Source: Thiomicrorhabdus sp041583835
Lineage (GTDB): Bacteria; Pseudomonadota; Gammaproteobacteria; Thiomicrospirales; Thiomicrospiraceae
Direction of reading: 5' to 3'
DNA length: 64,000 bases
Assembly: GCF_041583835.1 (NCBI RefSeq)
Contig: NZ_JBFHFC010000006.1
Span: forward strand, 62,001 to 126,000
Shown here: piece by piece, positions 54,487-63,542 of the stretch
Layout of the letters: every line of letters starts with the position of its first letter
Numbering within the stretch: the stretch's first letter is position 1
Translations under genes and position numbers: made by a program
Notes under the pieces: generated by a model
What the model saw: only the letters and a program-made list of their open reading frames with translations
The model's database searches: none
Told to the model about the DNA's origin: nothing

Positions 54487-54948
54487 TTATAATTGTTTTA
54501 AAACGTTAACCATCTCAATCGCTGCCAAGGTGCACTCTTCACCCTTGTTCCCCGCTTTGGTTCCCGCGCGCTCGATTGCCTGTTCGATACTGTCGACGGT
54601 CAATACACCGAATGAAACCGGAATACCGCTACTCAACTGAACCTGACCAAGTCCTTTTACACACTCGCCGGCAACATAATCAAAATGAGGCGTACCGCCA
54701 CGAATGACCGCACCTAATGCAACAATTGCATCATACTTGCCGGAATTCGCCATCTTTTGCGCTACCAATGGAATCTCAAACGCACCCGGAACCATTACTT
54801 TTTCGATATTCGCTTCATCACCACCGTGACGAACGATGGTATCGACCGCGCCTTCCACCAAGTGGTCAACGATAAAACTGTTAAAGCGGCCAACGACTAA
54901 GCCAATTTTCATATCTGCTGCAGTTAAGTTTCCAACGATTGTTTTCAT
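54487..54948 (-). CDS. ribH: 6,7-dimethyl-8-ribityllumazine synthase
   Basis: Joins the 5-amino-6-ribitylamino uracil with 3,4-dihydroxybutanone phosphate. VVGRFNSFIVDHLVEGA, VMVPGAFEIPLVAQKM, GAVIRGGTPHFDYVAGE (catalytic His) and the end LAAIEMVNVL fit the family, at 153 residues. It supplies the substrate of ribE in the same operon. It lies between the ribB-type gene (97-base gap) and nusB. Confidence 0.96.
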   Translation of the reverse strand: MKTIVGNLTAADMKIGLVVGRFNSFIVDHLVEGAVDTIVRHGGDEANIEKVMVPGAFEIPLVAQKMANSGKYDAIVALGAVIRGGTPHFDYVAGECVKGLGQVQLSSGIPVSFGVLTVDSIEQAIERAGTKAGNKGEECTLAAIEMVNVLKQL

Positions 54949-55045
54949 TTATACATCTCTTAATTAAATTCACACCGAATGTTATGCGGTATTTTGCCAT
55001 ACTTGCCGGCAAATAGAAAAATTTCAATCCCATTAAACCGTTAGG

Positions 55046-56170
55046 TTACTTGTCTTCACCCAATTTCGGCAACACTTCGCTGATTTCCAATCCAAAGCCG
55101 CTCAGTGCGTTCATCTTCCACGCCGAACCGATCACCTTAAGTTTGGTAATATTCAAATCGGCAATGATCTGAGCCCCCAGACCATAAGTCTTGGTGTCGT
55201 CTTCGACAATTCGCTCCGGAGATTTAATGCCTAAATCACGCATTTGGAATTGCTGAATCTTATCAAGTAATTCGGCCGCCTCTTCATGTTTACGCAATAC
55301 CACGATTGCACCACTGCCTTCTTGAACGATCTGTTGCATCGCTTTCTGCAACGACCAACCGCATTCACCACGAGTCGATCCGAAAACGTCACACAAGGTA
55401 TCAAGCATATGAACACGAACCGCCGTCGGCTGTTCCGGATTCAACTGGCCGTACACCAAAGCGAAATGCGCTTTATGCTCGACCACATCCTGATAACCGA
55501 TCAATTTGAATTCGCCGAACTCCGTCGGTAACTTGCACTCGGAAACACGTTCAATGGTCTTCTCGTTTTGCAGGCGATACTGAATCAAATCGGCAATCGT
55601 ACCGATTTTTAAGCCGTGTTCTTGGGCATAGGCCTCTAAATCATCTCGACGCGCCATAGAGCCGTCTTCATTCATAATCTCGACGATCACCGAAGCCGGT
55701 TCGAAACCGGCCAAACGTGCCAAATCACAGCCCGCTTCGGTATGCCCGGCACGCGTTAAAACGCCACCAGGTTGGGCCATCAACGGAAAAATGTGTCCGG
55801 GCGTGACAATATCAGCCGGACCGGCTTCTTTGGCCACCGCAGTACGCACCGTCACCGCACGATCGGCGGCGGAAATACCGGTCGTTACCCCTTCGGCCGC
55901 TTCGATCGAAACCGTAAAATTGGTGCCGTGAGGATCTTTGTTATCGCGAACCATAAGCGGCAAATGCAACTGATTACAGCGCTCGCGCGTCATCGTCAGA
56001 CAAATCAGGCCGCGACCGTAGCGTGCCATGAAATTGATGTCTTCCGCCGTCACCGTACTCGCTGGAACCAATAGGTCACCTTCGTTCTCACGGTCTTCAT
56101 CATCCATCAGAATGACCATCTTGCCTTGCTTGTAATCTTCAATCAGTTCTTCAATCGTATTTAACTGCAT
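55046..56170 (-). CDS. ribB: 3,4-dihydroxybutanone-4-phosphate synthase with degenerate GTP cyclohydrolase II domain (RibBX)
   Basis: The N-terminal domain (1-205) makes 3,4-dihydroxy-2-butanone 4-phosphate: DDEDRENEGDL (23-33) and RAGHTEAGCDLA (140-151) carry the metal-binding and catalytic residues. The C-terminal domain (about 215-374) looks like GTP cyclohydrolase II but the zinc Cys triad is gone: only Cys260 and Cys270 appear, not in the CxGDxxxxxxCxC pattern, and the RQEGRGIG motif reads RKHEEAAE. This is the RibBX type, so true GTP cyclohydrolase II must be encoded elsewhere. It starts at ATG 56170, three bases after ribE. Confidence 0.92.
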   Translation of the reverse strand: MQLNTIEELIEDYKQGKMVILMDDEDRENEGDLLVPASTVTAEDINFMARYGRGLICLTMTRERCNQLHLPLMVRDNKDPHGTNFTVSIEAAEGVTTGISAADRAVTVRTAVAKEAGPADIVTPGHIFPLMAQPGGVLTRAGHTEAGCDLARLAGFEPASVIVEIMNEDGSMARRDDLEAYAQEHGLKIGTIADLIQYRLQNEKTIERVSECKLPTEFGEFKLIGYQDVVEHKAHFALVYGQLNPEQPTAVRVHMLDTLCDVFGSTRGECGWSLQKAMQQIVQEGSGAIVVLRKHEEAAELLDKIQQFQMRDLGIKSPERIVEDDTKTYGLGAQIIADLNITKLKVIGSAWKMNALSGFGLEISEVLPKLGEDK

Positions 56171-56172
56171 GC

Positions 56173-56823
56173 TTACTTATATCCATTTTCCGCCAAAAAT
56201 TCCGGCGTGATTTTCGATGTCGATTCCGCTTGCGGAGCCGATAACATTCGCTCCAAATAACGCGCCAATAAATCCACTTCCAAATTGACTTGGGTACCCG
56301 GCTTAAAATACTTAATCGTCGTTTCCTGACGAGTGTGCGGAACGATATTGACGCCGAACACACAACCATCCACCTGATTAACCGTCAAACTAATACCGTT
56401 GATACAGATGGAACCCTTGCCTGCAATATATTTACAGAGTTCGATCGGCGCTTCTACTTCATAACGCCAAGAACGCGCATCCTGAGAAATCGTTTTCACA
56501 ATACCCACGCCATCCACATGACCGCTAACCAAATGTCCCCCCAGACGATCCTGAAGTCGTAACGCCTTCTCCAGATTCACCGGTGTACCTACCTGCCACT
56601 CTCCAGCCGTAGTCACACTTAACGTCTCACCCGACACATCCGCCACATAAGCCTGCTTCCCAAGCTCGATCGCCGTTAGACAAATACCGTTGGCAGCGAT
56701 ACTATCGCCAATTTGCACATCAGCCATATCAAGCTTACCGGTATGGATCGTGACACGCCAATCACCTTGGCGCGGCTCGATCTTTTCAATAAAACCTTCC
56801 GCCTGGATAATTCCCGTAAACAT
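56173..56823 (-). CDS. ribE: Riboflavin synthase alpha subunit
   Basis: Dismutates two lumazine molecules to riboflavin. The two lumazine-binding barrels begin MFTGIIQAEGFIEKIE and SGHVDGVGIVKTI, and IGDSIAANGICLTAIELG and GKGSICINGISLTVN are the paired substrate motifs. Length 216. It lies between ribD (33-base gap) and the ribB-type gene in the riboflavin operon. Confidence 0.96.
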   Translation of the reverse strand: MFTGIIQAEGFIEKIEPRQGDWRVTIHTGKLDMADVQIGDSIAANGICLTAIELGKQAYVADVSGETLSVTTAGEWQVGTPVNLEKALRLQDRLGGHLVSGHVDGVGIVKTISQDARSWRYEVEAPIELCKYIAGKGSICINGISLTVNQVDGCVFGVNIVPHTRQETTIKYFKPGTQVNLEVDLLARYLERMLSAPQAESTSKITPEFLAENGYK

Positions 56824-56856
56824 TCGTTACCTCATCCCTTAAGCTCAATTCGCTTC

Positions 56857-58002
56857 CTAATTCGATTTCGGAGTTAAAACCAGATGAACATCCTCACCTA
56901 GTCGATCCATGGATTCAAGCTGATAAGTCAGCTTATCCTGCATCGTCTCCAATTCCGGCAAAACAAACATCGGCTTAGCCTGATGCCCCATCAAAACCGG
57001 CGCGATAAAACAATGTAATTCGTCAACCATTCCCGACCGCATGAAAGCCCCGGCGACAATCGCACCGGATTCCACCATGACTTCACGGATCTCTTCCTCT
57101 TGAGCCAAATAGTCCAATACCGATCCGATATCTAAACGATCTTCCTCGGACGCCACTGCGACTAACTCAAAACCGGCACCAATCAAAGTTTCAACCAAGG
57201 CGGGATCGCGTTCAACCGTCTCTTTCGAGGTCATTAAAATAATACGCCCGGGTACGGAACGCATCTTTGCATCAAGCGGCATGCTCAAGTTAGGGTCCAA
57301 TACCACACGCAAAGGCTGGCAGGAATCCTCATCCAAATTCAACTCTGCCAACAGTTCTTCCGGTAACCGTACATTCATACTTGGATCATCCGCCAATACG
57401 GTGCCAATCCCCGTTACCATCGCGCCGCTTCGAGCCCGCAACTTATGCACTTCCAAACGAGCTTCAGACCCCGTAATCCACTGGCTTTCACCATTTGCCA
57501 TCGCCGTCCGTCCGTCAAGACTACTGGCCATCTTCAATCTAACAAAAGGACGCTGCTTTTCCATCATTTGAATAAACCCCGGATTTAATTCTCTCGCCTG
57601 ATCGGATAACAATCCAACTTCAACGACAATACCCGCTTGCTGCATCCGTTCAATACCCGAACCAGCTACCAGCGGATTAGGATCACGCATGGCCACCACA
57701 ACCCGCTTTACGCCGGCCTCAATCAAACCGTCCGCACACGGCGGCGTACGTCCGTGATGGGAACAAGGCTCCAATGTCACATAAGCGGTTGCTTCGCGTG
57801 CCGACTCACCGGCTTCGGCCAAAGCGACCCTTTCGGCATGCGGCAAGCCCGCTTTACGATGCCATCCTTGACCGACGATTCGTTCATCCTTGACCAGCAC
57901 ACACCCGACAGCCGGATTCGGCTTGGTCGAATAGAGACCTTTTCTGGCCAACTCGATCGCCAGTTGCATATAGGCTTCGTCGACCGCTGAAAAACGTTGC
58001 AT
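56857..58002 (-). CDS. ribD: Bifunctional deaminase/reductase RibD
   Basis: Two consecutive steps of riboflavin synthesis. The N-terminal zinc deaminase has HAERVALAEAG and EPCSHHGRTPPCADG; the C-terminal reductase has PFVRLKMASSLDGRTAMANGESQWITG. Length 381. The ATG at 58002 overlaps the nrdR stop by one base (TAATG). Confidence 0.95.
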   Translation of the reverse strand: MQRFSAVDEAYMQLAIELARKGLYSTKPNPAVGCVLVKDERIVGQGWHRKAGLPHAERVALAEAGESAREATAYVTLEPCSHHGRTPPCADGLIEAGVKRVVVAMRDPNPLVAGSGIERMQQAGIVVEVGLLSDQARELNPGFIQMMEKQRPFVRLKMASSLDGRTAMANGESQWITGSEARLEVHKLRARSGAMVTGIGTVLADDPSMNVRLPEELLAELNLDEDSCQPLRVVLDPNLSMPLDAKMRSVPGRIILMTSKETVERDPALVETLIGAGFELVAVASEEDRLDIGSVLDYLAQEEEIREVMVESGAIVAGAFMRSGMVDELHCFIAPVLMGHQAKPMFVLPELETMQDKLTYQLESMDRLGEDVHLVLTPKSN

Positions 58003-58484
58003 TACGACTGACCGTTATCCGTCTTGGCGGTTGTTGCGTGCACCAACTTCTCAATCTCTTCCCTAAAAGCGTTCACATCCTGGAAAGATCGGTAAACCGA
58101 GGCAAAACGCACATAAGCGACCTGATCTAATTCTCTTAAAGACTCCATCACCCACTCTCCAAGCTGAGAAGAAGGAATTTCTCGCACCCCTTCGGACATC
58201 AAACGCTTAGTCATTTGACCAATAATTTGATCAATGGCATCACTCTCTACCGGGCGCTTTTCCAAAGCCTTAATCAAACCACGGCGGATTTTTTCCTCGT
58301 CGAAACGCTCGCGGTTGCCATCGCTTTTAACCACTCTAGGCAATGAAAGCTCGGCTGATTCGTAAGTGGTAAAACGCTCTCCGCACTGTAGACACTCTCT
58401 GCGGCGACGTACTTGAACTCCCTCGGTTGCGAGGCGAGAATCCACGACTTTTGTATCTGGCGCATTACAAAACGGACAATGCAT
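58002..58484 (-). CDS. nrdR: Transcriptional repressor NrdR
   Basis: NrdR represses ribonucleotide reductase genes when dATP binds. The zinc ribbon CPFC (3-6) and CLQC (31-34) surround a basic linker, and the ATP-cone domain (VKSDGNRERFDEEKIRRGLIKALEKRP, then ...SVYRSFQDVNAFREEIEKL) follows. Length 160. It heads the riboflavin operon, the usual gammaproteobacterial arrangement. Confidence 0.95.
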   Translation of the reverse strand: MHCPFCNAPDTKVVDSRLATEGVQVRRRRECLQCGERFTTYESAELSLPRVVKSDGNRERFDEEKIRRGLIKALEKRPVESDAIDQIIGQMTKRLMSEGVREIPSSQLGEWVMESLRELDQVAYVRFASVYRSFQDVNAFREEIEKLVHATTAKTDNGQS

Positions 58485-58605
58485 ACCTTATTTACTCCAT
58501 GGACAATGATTTAATTTGATAATCTCTTTTATAAAAACCCAAGTCAAATCCAAGATTTTTATAAAAACGAATATCAATAATTCGAGAAACTCTTTTGTAG
58601 ATGCT

Positions 58606-58633
58606 AAAAAACCACCGAACCCGGTGGTTTTTT
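58606..58633 (-). terminator. Terminator of glyA
   Basis: AAAAAACCACC and GGTGGTTTTTT around a six-base loop, 32 bases past the glyA stop. Very strong. Confidence 0.92.
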
Positions 58634-58664
58634 AGAACTTGAATTCAGTTCGTAAAAACTGAAA

Positions 58665-59936
58665 TTACTTGTAAACCGGTTTCGCTTCGCACAAAGCGGA
58701 CACTTTAGCACGAACATCGGCAATGACCGCTTCGTCCCAAGTCTCGTTTGCCTGGTCGCACGCATCGATAACGTCGCACATCCAAGTGGCTAGATTTGTA
58801 CAATCTTCTTCGGTGAAACCACGCGTAGTCGCTGCCGCCGTACCCACACGAATACCGGAAGTAACAAATGGAGACATTGGATCGTTCGGTACCGAGTTTT
58901 TATTGATCGTGATATGCGCGCTATCCAAAGCCGCATCTACCAACTTACCGGTTAAACCTTTCTCGATCAGACTGACCAAGAACAAATGGTTTTCGGTTCC
59001 GCCGGAAACCACATCACAACCACGCTTCATGAATACTTCCGCCATTGCTTTCGCGTTTTTAACGACATTTTGGCAATACGTTTTCCACTCAGGTTCCAAA
59101 CACTCTTTGAAAGCCACCGCTTTTGCCGCCATGACGTGGACCAAAGGACCACCCTGACCGCCCGGGAAAATCGCCGAATTCAATTTCTTTTCCAAATCCG
59201 GGTTGGATTTAGCCAAGATCAAACCACCGCGAGGACCGCGAAGTGTTTTGTGAGTCGTCGTCGTCACAACATCCGCGAACGGAACAGGGTTAGGATATAA
59301 ACCACCGGCGACCAAACCGGCTACGTGAGCCATATCGACAAACAAATAAGCACCAACCGAATCCGCGATGTCGCGGAAACGCTGCCAATCAATCACTTGA
59401 GAGTAAGCGGAGAAACCGGCGATGATCATCTTCGGCTTATGTTCGTTCGCCAATGCCTGAACTTCGTCGTAATCGATCTTACCGGTCACGGAATCGATAC
59501 CGTACTGAACCGCGTTATAAATCTTACCCGAGAAGCTGACGTGAGAACCGTGAGTCAAGTGACCGCCGTGCGCCAAGCTCATACCTAAAACCGTATCGCC
59601 CGGCTCGACCAAAGCCATATAAACCGCTGCGTTTGCCTGTGAACCGGAATGCGGCTGAACGTTTGCGTAATCCGCACCAAACAGCTCTTTAGCACGGTCG
59701 ATTGCCGCTTGCTCTACAATATCCGCAAACTCACAACCACCGTAGTAGCGCTTACCTGGATAACCTTCCGCATACTTATTCGTGAAGCATGAGCCCTGTG
59801 CTTCCATCACTCGCGGACTGGTGTAGTTTTCAGAAGCAATTAATTCGATATGAGATTCTTGTCGTTTCTCTTCGTTTTTGATGGCATCTGCAATCAAATC
59901 ATCGTAACCGGCAATGGTCATAGATTTTGTGAACAT
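58665..59936 (-). CDS. glyA: Serine hydroxymethyltransferase
   Basis: Interconverts serine and glycine with tetrahydrofolate. IELIASENYTSPRVMEAQGS, the PLP-lysine motif VVTTTTHKTLRGPRGGLIL and FPGGQGGPLVHVMAAKAVAF are typical. Length 423. ATG 59936 has GGAGA eight bases upstream; the open frame goes on to 59972 but adds residues outside the family. Codon use is biased toward common codons, as for an abundant enzyme. It faces ettA divergently. Confidence 0.97.
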   Translation of the reverse strand: MFTKSMTIAGYDDLIADAIKNEEKRQESHIELIASENYTSPRVMEAQGSCFTNKYAEGYPGKRYYGGCEFADIVEQAAIDRAKELFGADYANVQPHSGSQANAAVYMALVEPGDTVLGMSLAHGGHLTHGSHVSFSGKIYNAVQYGIDSVTGKIDYDEVQALANEHKPKMIIAGFSAYSQVIDWQRFRDIADSVGAYLFVDMAHVAGLVAGGLYPNPVPFADVVTTTTHKTLRGPRGGLILAKSNPDLEKKLNSAIFPGGQGGPLVHVMAAKAVAFKECLEPEWKTYCQNVVKNAKAMAEVFMKRGCDVVSGGTENHLFLVSLIEKGLTGKLVDAALDSAHITINKNSVPNDPMSPFVTSGIRVGTAAATTRGFTEEDCTNLATWMCDVIDACDQANETWDEAVIADVRAKVSALCEAKPVYK

Positions 59937-60146
59937 GAAAAGGTTCTCCGTCTCAAGTTTTAGTTTGTTCAAAGAGAGGAATTTTACCCGTTTTCAACCC
60001 AAATAACCACGACAATCCATAGATTTACAATTCTTATCCATTCTAACAACGGTTTATCTTTATAAACGCCTGCTTTTTCGGTAAAGTTGCATGCATTATT
60101 AATTGTATTTTTAAAGTTAAATCAGAAATTTTTAGGAAACTGCTAA

Positions 60147-61817
60147 ATGGCTCAATTTGTTTATACCATGAACCGTGTCGGGAAAGTCGTCCCGCCAAAC
60201 CGTCACATTTTAAAAGACATCTCCCTATCCTTTTTCCCGGGTGCAAAAATCGGGGTTTTAGGTCTAAACGGTTCCGGTAAATCCACCCTATTGAAGATCA
60301 TGGCCGGCATCGACACCGATATCGTCGGTGAAGCCCGCCCTCAACCCGGCATCAAAATCGGCTATCTACCTCAAGAACCGCAACTTGATGAAAGCAAAAC
60401 CGTTCGAGGCAATATTGAAGAAGCGGTTTCAGAAGTAAAAGATGCCTTAGCGGAACTGGATGCAATTTATGCGGCTTATGCGGAACCGGATGCAGACTTC
60501 GATGCACTTGCAAAAAAACAGGCTGAAATTGAAGACATCATTCAAGCCAAAGACGGTCACAACATTGACCGCACTTTAGAGATCGCAGCAGATGCTTTAC
60601 GCTTACCGGACTGGGATGCAGATGTCAGCAAGCTTTCCGGTGGTGAACGCCGCCGCGTAGCGCTTTGCAAACTGCTTTTGGAAAAACCGGACATGCTGCT
60701 ATTGGACGAGCCTACCAACCACTTAGATGCGGAATCCATCGCCTGGCTGGAGCGCTTCTTATTAGACTTCCCCGGCACCGTGGTGGCCATCACCCACGAC
60801 CGTTACTTCCTGGACAACGCCGCACAATGGATCCTGGAGCTGGATCGTGGTGAAGGTATTCCATTTGAAGGCAACTACTCTTCCTGGCTAGATCAGAAAG
60901 AGAAGCGTCTTGAGCAAGAATCCAAATCTGAAGCGGCGCGATTGAAAACCATCAAAAGCGAACTTGAGTGGGTACGCTCTAATGCTAAAGGGCGTCACGC
61001 AAAATCAAAAGCCCGTATGGCCCGCTTTGAAGAGCTTAGCAGCCAAGAATCACAAAAGCGTAATGAAACCAGCGAGATCTTCATCCCGGTGGCTGAACGC
61101 TTGGGTGAAAAGGTTATCGAGGTCAACCACATCTCCAAAGGTTTCGGTGATCGTCTACTGATTGACGACCTTAACTTTAGACTTCCTCAGGGAGGAATTG
61201 TCGGTATTATCGGTGCCAACGGTGCCGGTAAATCGACTCTGTTCAAAATGCTGACAGGACAAGAACAACCGGATTCAGGAACGATCGAATTCGGTGAAAC
61301 CGTTCAACTTTCTTACGTAGACCAGAGTCGCGACGCACTGGATGATAACAAATCGGTTTGGGAAGAGATTTCCGGCGGGGACGAAATTTTCATGGTCGGC
61401 AATACCGAAGTTAACTCTCGAGCATACTGCAGCCGCTTTAACTTCCGCGGAGGAGATCAACAGAAGAAAATCGGCCAGCTTTCCGGCGGTGAACGCAACC
61501 GTGTACATTTGGCCAAAACACTACGTAGCGGCGGTAACTTGTTACTGCTGGATGAACCGACCAACGATTTAGATGTAGAAACCCTTCGTGCCTTGGAAGA
61601 AGCCCTGCTGGAATTCGCCGGTTGCGCCGTGGTCATTTCCCACGACCGCTGGTTCCTGGATCGTATCGCCACACACATGCTGGCTTTCGAAGGGGATTCA
61701 CACGTTGAATGGTTCGAAGGAAACTTCTCCGATTACGAAGAAGACTTGAAGCGCCGCAAAGGTGCGGATGCCGCCCAGCCTCACCGCATTAAATACAAAC
61801 CGATTAGCAAGGACTAG
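60147..61817 (+). CDS. ettA: Energy-dependent translational throttle protein EttA
   Basis: EttA is an ABC-F protein that binds the ribosomal E site and gates translation by ATP/ADP ratio. Two ATPase domains have Walker A GLNGSGKST and GANGAGKST, signatures LSGGERRRVAL and LSGGERNRVHL and Walker B LLLDEPTNHL and LLLDEPTNDL. The EttA arm region lies near PDADFDALAKKQAEIED. Length 556. The next gene begins six bases after its stop, so they share a transcript. Confidence 0.95.
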   Translation: MAQFVYTMNRVGKVVPPNRHILKDISLSFFPGAKIGVLGLNGSGKSTLLKIMAGIDTDIVGEARPQPGIKIGYLPQEPQLDESKTVRGNIEEAVSEVKDALAELDAIYAAYAEPDADFDALAKKQAEIEDIIQAKDGHNIDRTLEIAADALRLPDWDADVSKLSGGERRRVALCKLLLEKPDMLLLDEPTNHLDAESIAWLERFLLDFPGTVVAITHDRYFLDNAAQWILELDRGEGIPFEGNYSSWLDQKEKRLEQESKSEAARLKTIKSELEWVRSNAKGRHAKSKARMARFEELSSQESQKRNETSEIFIPVAERLGEKVIEVNHISKGFGDRLLIDDLNFRLPQGGIVGIIGANGAGKSTLFKMLTGQEQPDSGTIEFGETVQLSYVDQSRDALDDNKSVWEEISGGDEIFMVGNTEVNSRAYCSRFNFRGGDQQKKIGQLSGGERNRVHLAKTLRSGGNLLLLDEPTNDLDVETLRALEEALLEFAGCAVVISHDRWFLDRIATHMLAFEGDSHVEWFEGNFSDYEEDLKRRKGADAAQPHRIKYKPISKD

Positions 61818-61822
61818 GATCG

Positions 61823-62734
61823 ATGACTGAAGAAAACATAAATTCTCACCTTATTGCCATTGCCAATGCCATGCCCGACCCTATTTTCGTTATGGGTCAG
61901 GACGGTACTTATCTAGACATCATTGGTGGTCAGGAACGCTCTTTATACGCCGACGGCTCCGAACTGATCGGAAAAAAATACAGTGACGTTCTGCCTGAAA
62001 AAATGGCTGAACGTTTCCTGCTTGTCGTGCAAAACGCGATTAAAAGCGGCCGATTACAAGAGATCGAGTACCAGTTGGCGGATGAAGAAGTTGAAGGTGT
62101 CCACGACAGTTCAACCAAAGGCGGCCAATGGTACGAAGCACGTGTTTACCCGATCAAAGACGGGACTTACGACCAGCCTGCGGTTATCTGGTTGGCGATC
62201 AACATCACCAGTCGCAAACACATGGAAGAACAGCTCGAGCACCTCTCCTCCAACGACCCGCTGACCAATCTGTACAACCGCGATTTCTTCCTCGACATCG
62301 TCAACGAAGAGATCAACAAAGCGAAAATGAATAACCAGCCTTTGTCTCTGTTTAAGATCAACCTGGACTGTTTCAAACGCATCACAGATCGTTATGGTCA
62401 CGAAATGGGCGATACGGCGATCCTTACTGCGGCGCACGCTATCAAGAACGTCATTAAAGACCTTGGTCACATTGGCCGTTTAAGTTGTGACCAATTCATG
62501 GTGGTTCTACCGGAAGTCAAAGCGGTCGATGCCTTCCGCATCGCCAAACTGGCTCAGGAAACCATCACCGCTCAAACCATTAAACTGGAAGACGGCACAA
62601 CGACTTGCTTAACCAGCCATGCTGGCGTAACCGAATTACGTAAGCCGGATGAAGACAGCCAAACTCTGTTCATGCGAGTCAATAAAGCCATCGAAGCGAT
62701 TGAAGGCAAAAAAGACATCACCAACATCCTGTAA
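61823..62734 (+). CDS. PAS-GGDEF protein with a degenerate cyclase motif
   Basis: A 303-residue cytoplasmic protein with a PAS fold (about 5-130; MPDPIFVMGQDGTYLDIIGG) joined to a GGDEF domain (about 137-303; NDPLTNLYNRDFFLDIV). The active-site loop reads SCDQF (221-225) where GGDEF should be, so diguanylate cyclase activity is improbable; it may bind nucleotide or act as a scaffold. It starts six bases after the ettA stop and is followed by a DsrE-like gene (17 bases), so the three form one unit whose logic is not known. Confidence 0.9.
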   Translation: MTEENINSHLIAIANAMPDPIFVMGQDGTYLDIIGGQERSLYADGSELIGKKYSDVLPEKMAERFLLVVQNAIKSGRLQEIEYQLADEEVEGVHDSSTKGGQWYEARVYPIKDGTYDQPAVIWLAINITSRKHMEEQLEHLSSNDPLTNLYNRDFFLDIVNEEINKAKMNNQPLSLFKINLDCFKRITDRYGHEMGDTAILTAAHAIKNVIKDLGHIGRLSCDQFMVVLPEVKAVDAFRIAKLAQETITAQTIKLEDGTTTCLTSHAGVTELRKPDEDSQTLFMRVNKAIEAIEGKKDITNIL

Positions 62735-62751
62735 ACCAACGAAGGTAATCA

Positions 62752-63249
62752 ATGATGAATATGTTTCAAAAAGGTTTCAAATCATTTTTCGCGGGGATCA
62801 TTCTAGCGATTTCGTCCATCGCAACAGCGCAAGCGGCCGATGACGGCGCTAAAGTGGTCTACCACGTCGACTTTAAAGATCCGACCCGATACTCGGCCAC
62901 CCTGACCTCTATCAATAACATTTTGAACTTCTACGAATCCGAACTGATGGAACCGGAGGTGCATTTGGTATTTGTCGGCTACGGCTTACGCTTCACAACC
63001 GACGATGACCTTAAAGGCACGCCTTATGAAGCCGATCAACCGCTTCTTGAGCGCCGTGAAGAGCTTAAAGGCCGTTTGCAAAGTCTGATTACCGTTCGAG
63101 GCGTGAAGGTCGAACTGTGCGACAAAACACGTGACGAAGTCGGTCTGGCAAAAGACAAAGTCTATAAAGGGGTTGAATTGACGCCTTCCGGAGTAGCGAA
63201 GATCGCTATTCTTCAGAGCGAAGGGTTCTCTTACCTTAAAATCCAGTAA
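62752..63249 (+). CDS. Exported DsrE-like protein
   Basis: A 165-residue periplasmic protein. Residues 1-30 are a signal peptide with cleavage near AQAAD. The mature part fits the DsrE/DsrF-like fold (KVVYHVDFKDPTRYSATLTSINNILNFY ... VHLVFVGYGLRF), with one conserved-looking Cys (VELCDKTRDE, near residue 123) at the position used in sulfur transfer by DsrE-like proteins, and the C-terminal SGVAKIAILQSEGFSYLKIQ. Cytoplasmic DsrE relatives pass sulfur on cysteine; whether this secreted member does so is unknown. It is the last gene of the ettA unit, ended by a hairpin at 63263-63295. Confidence 0.8.
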   Translation: MMNMFQKGFKSFFAGIILAISSIATAQAADDGAKVVYHVDFKDPTRYSATLTSINNILNFYESELMEPEVHLVFVGYGLRFTTDDDLKGTPYEADQPLLERREELKGRLQSLITVRGVKVELCDKTRDEVGLAKDKVYKGVELTPSGVAKIAILQSEGFSYLKIQ

Positions 63250-63262
63250 TCTTTACCCTGAC

Positions 63263-63295
63263 TTTTCAAGCGGCCTTTAACCGGCTGCTTGAAAA
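63263..63295 (+). terminator. Hairpin after the DsrE-like gene
   Basis: TTTTCAAGC and GCTTGAAAA form nine outer pairs, continued inward by GCC/GGC around TTTAACC. There is no T run after it. Confidence 0.5.
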
Positions 63296-63542
63296 CCACA
63301 AACCATCTCCCGCAGCCCAACACTCACACAAATATCCCCACCTTCTTTCCCGAACAGTTAGCGAAAAATCAAATAAGCCAACACACATAAATCCGGTTTT
63401 TTGTGCAGACAATAAGCACTTACACCAATATAAAATTGATTTCTTCAATAAAAAGAGTTAGATTCCAACACTAATATCACGGTCTAAAAGCTGATTAAGA
63501 ACTTACAACCAATCACGACCAAACTACGACAGGATGTCATAT

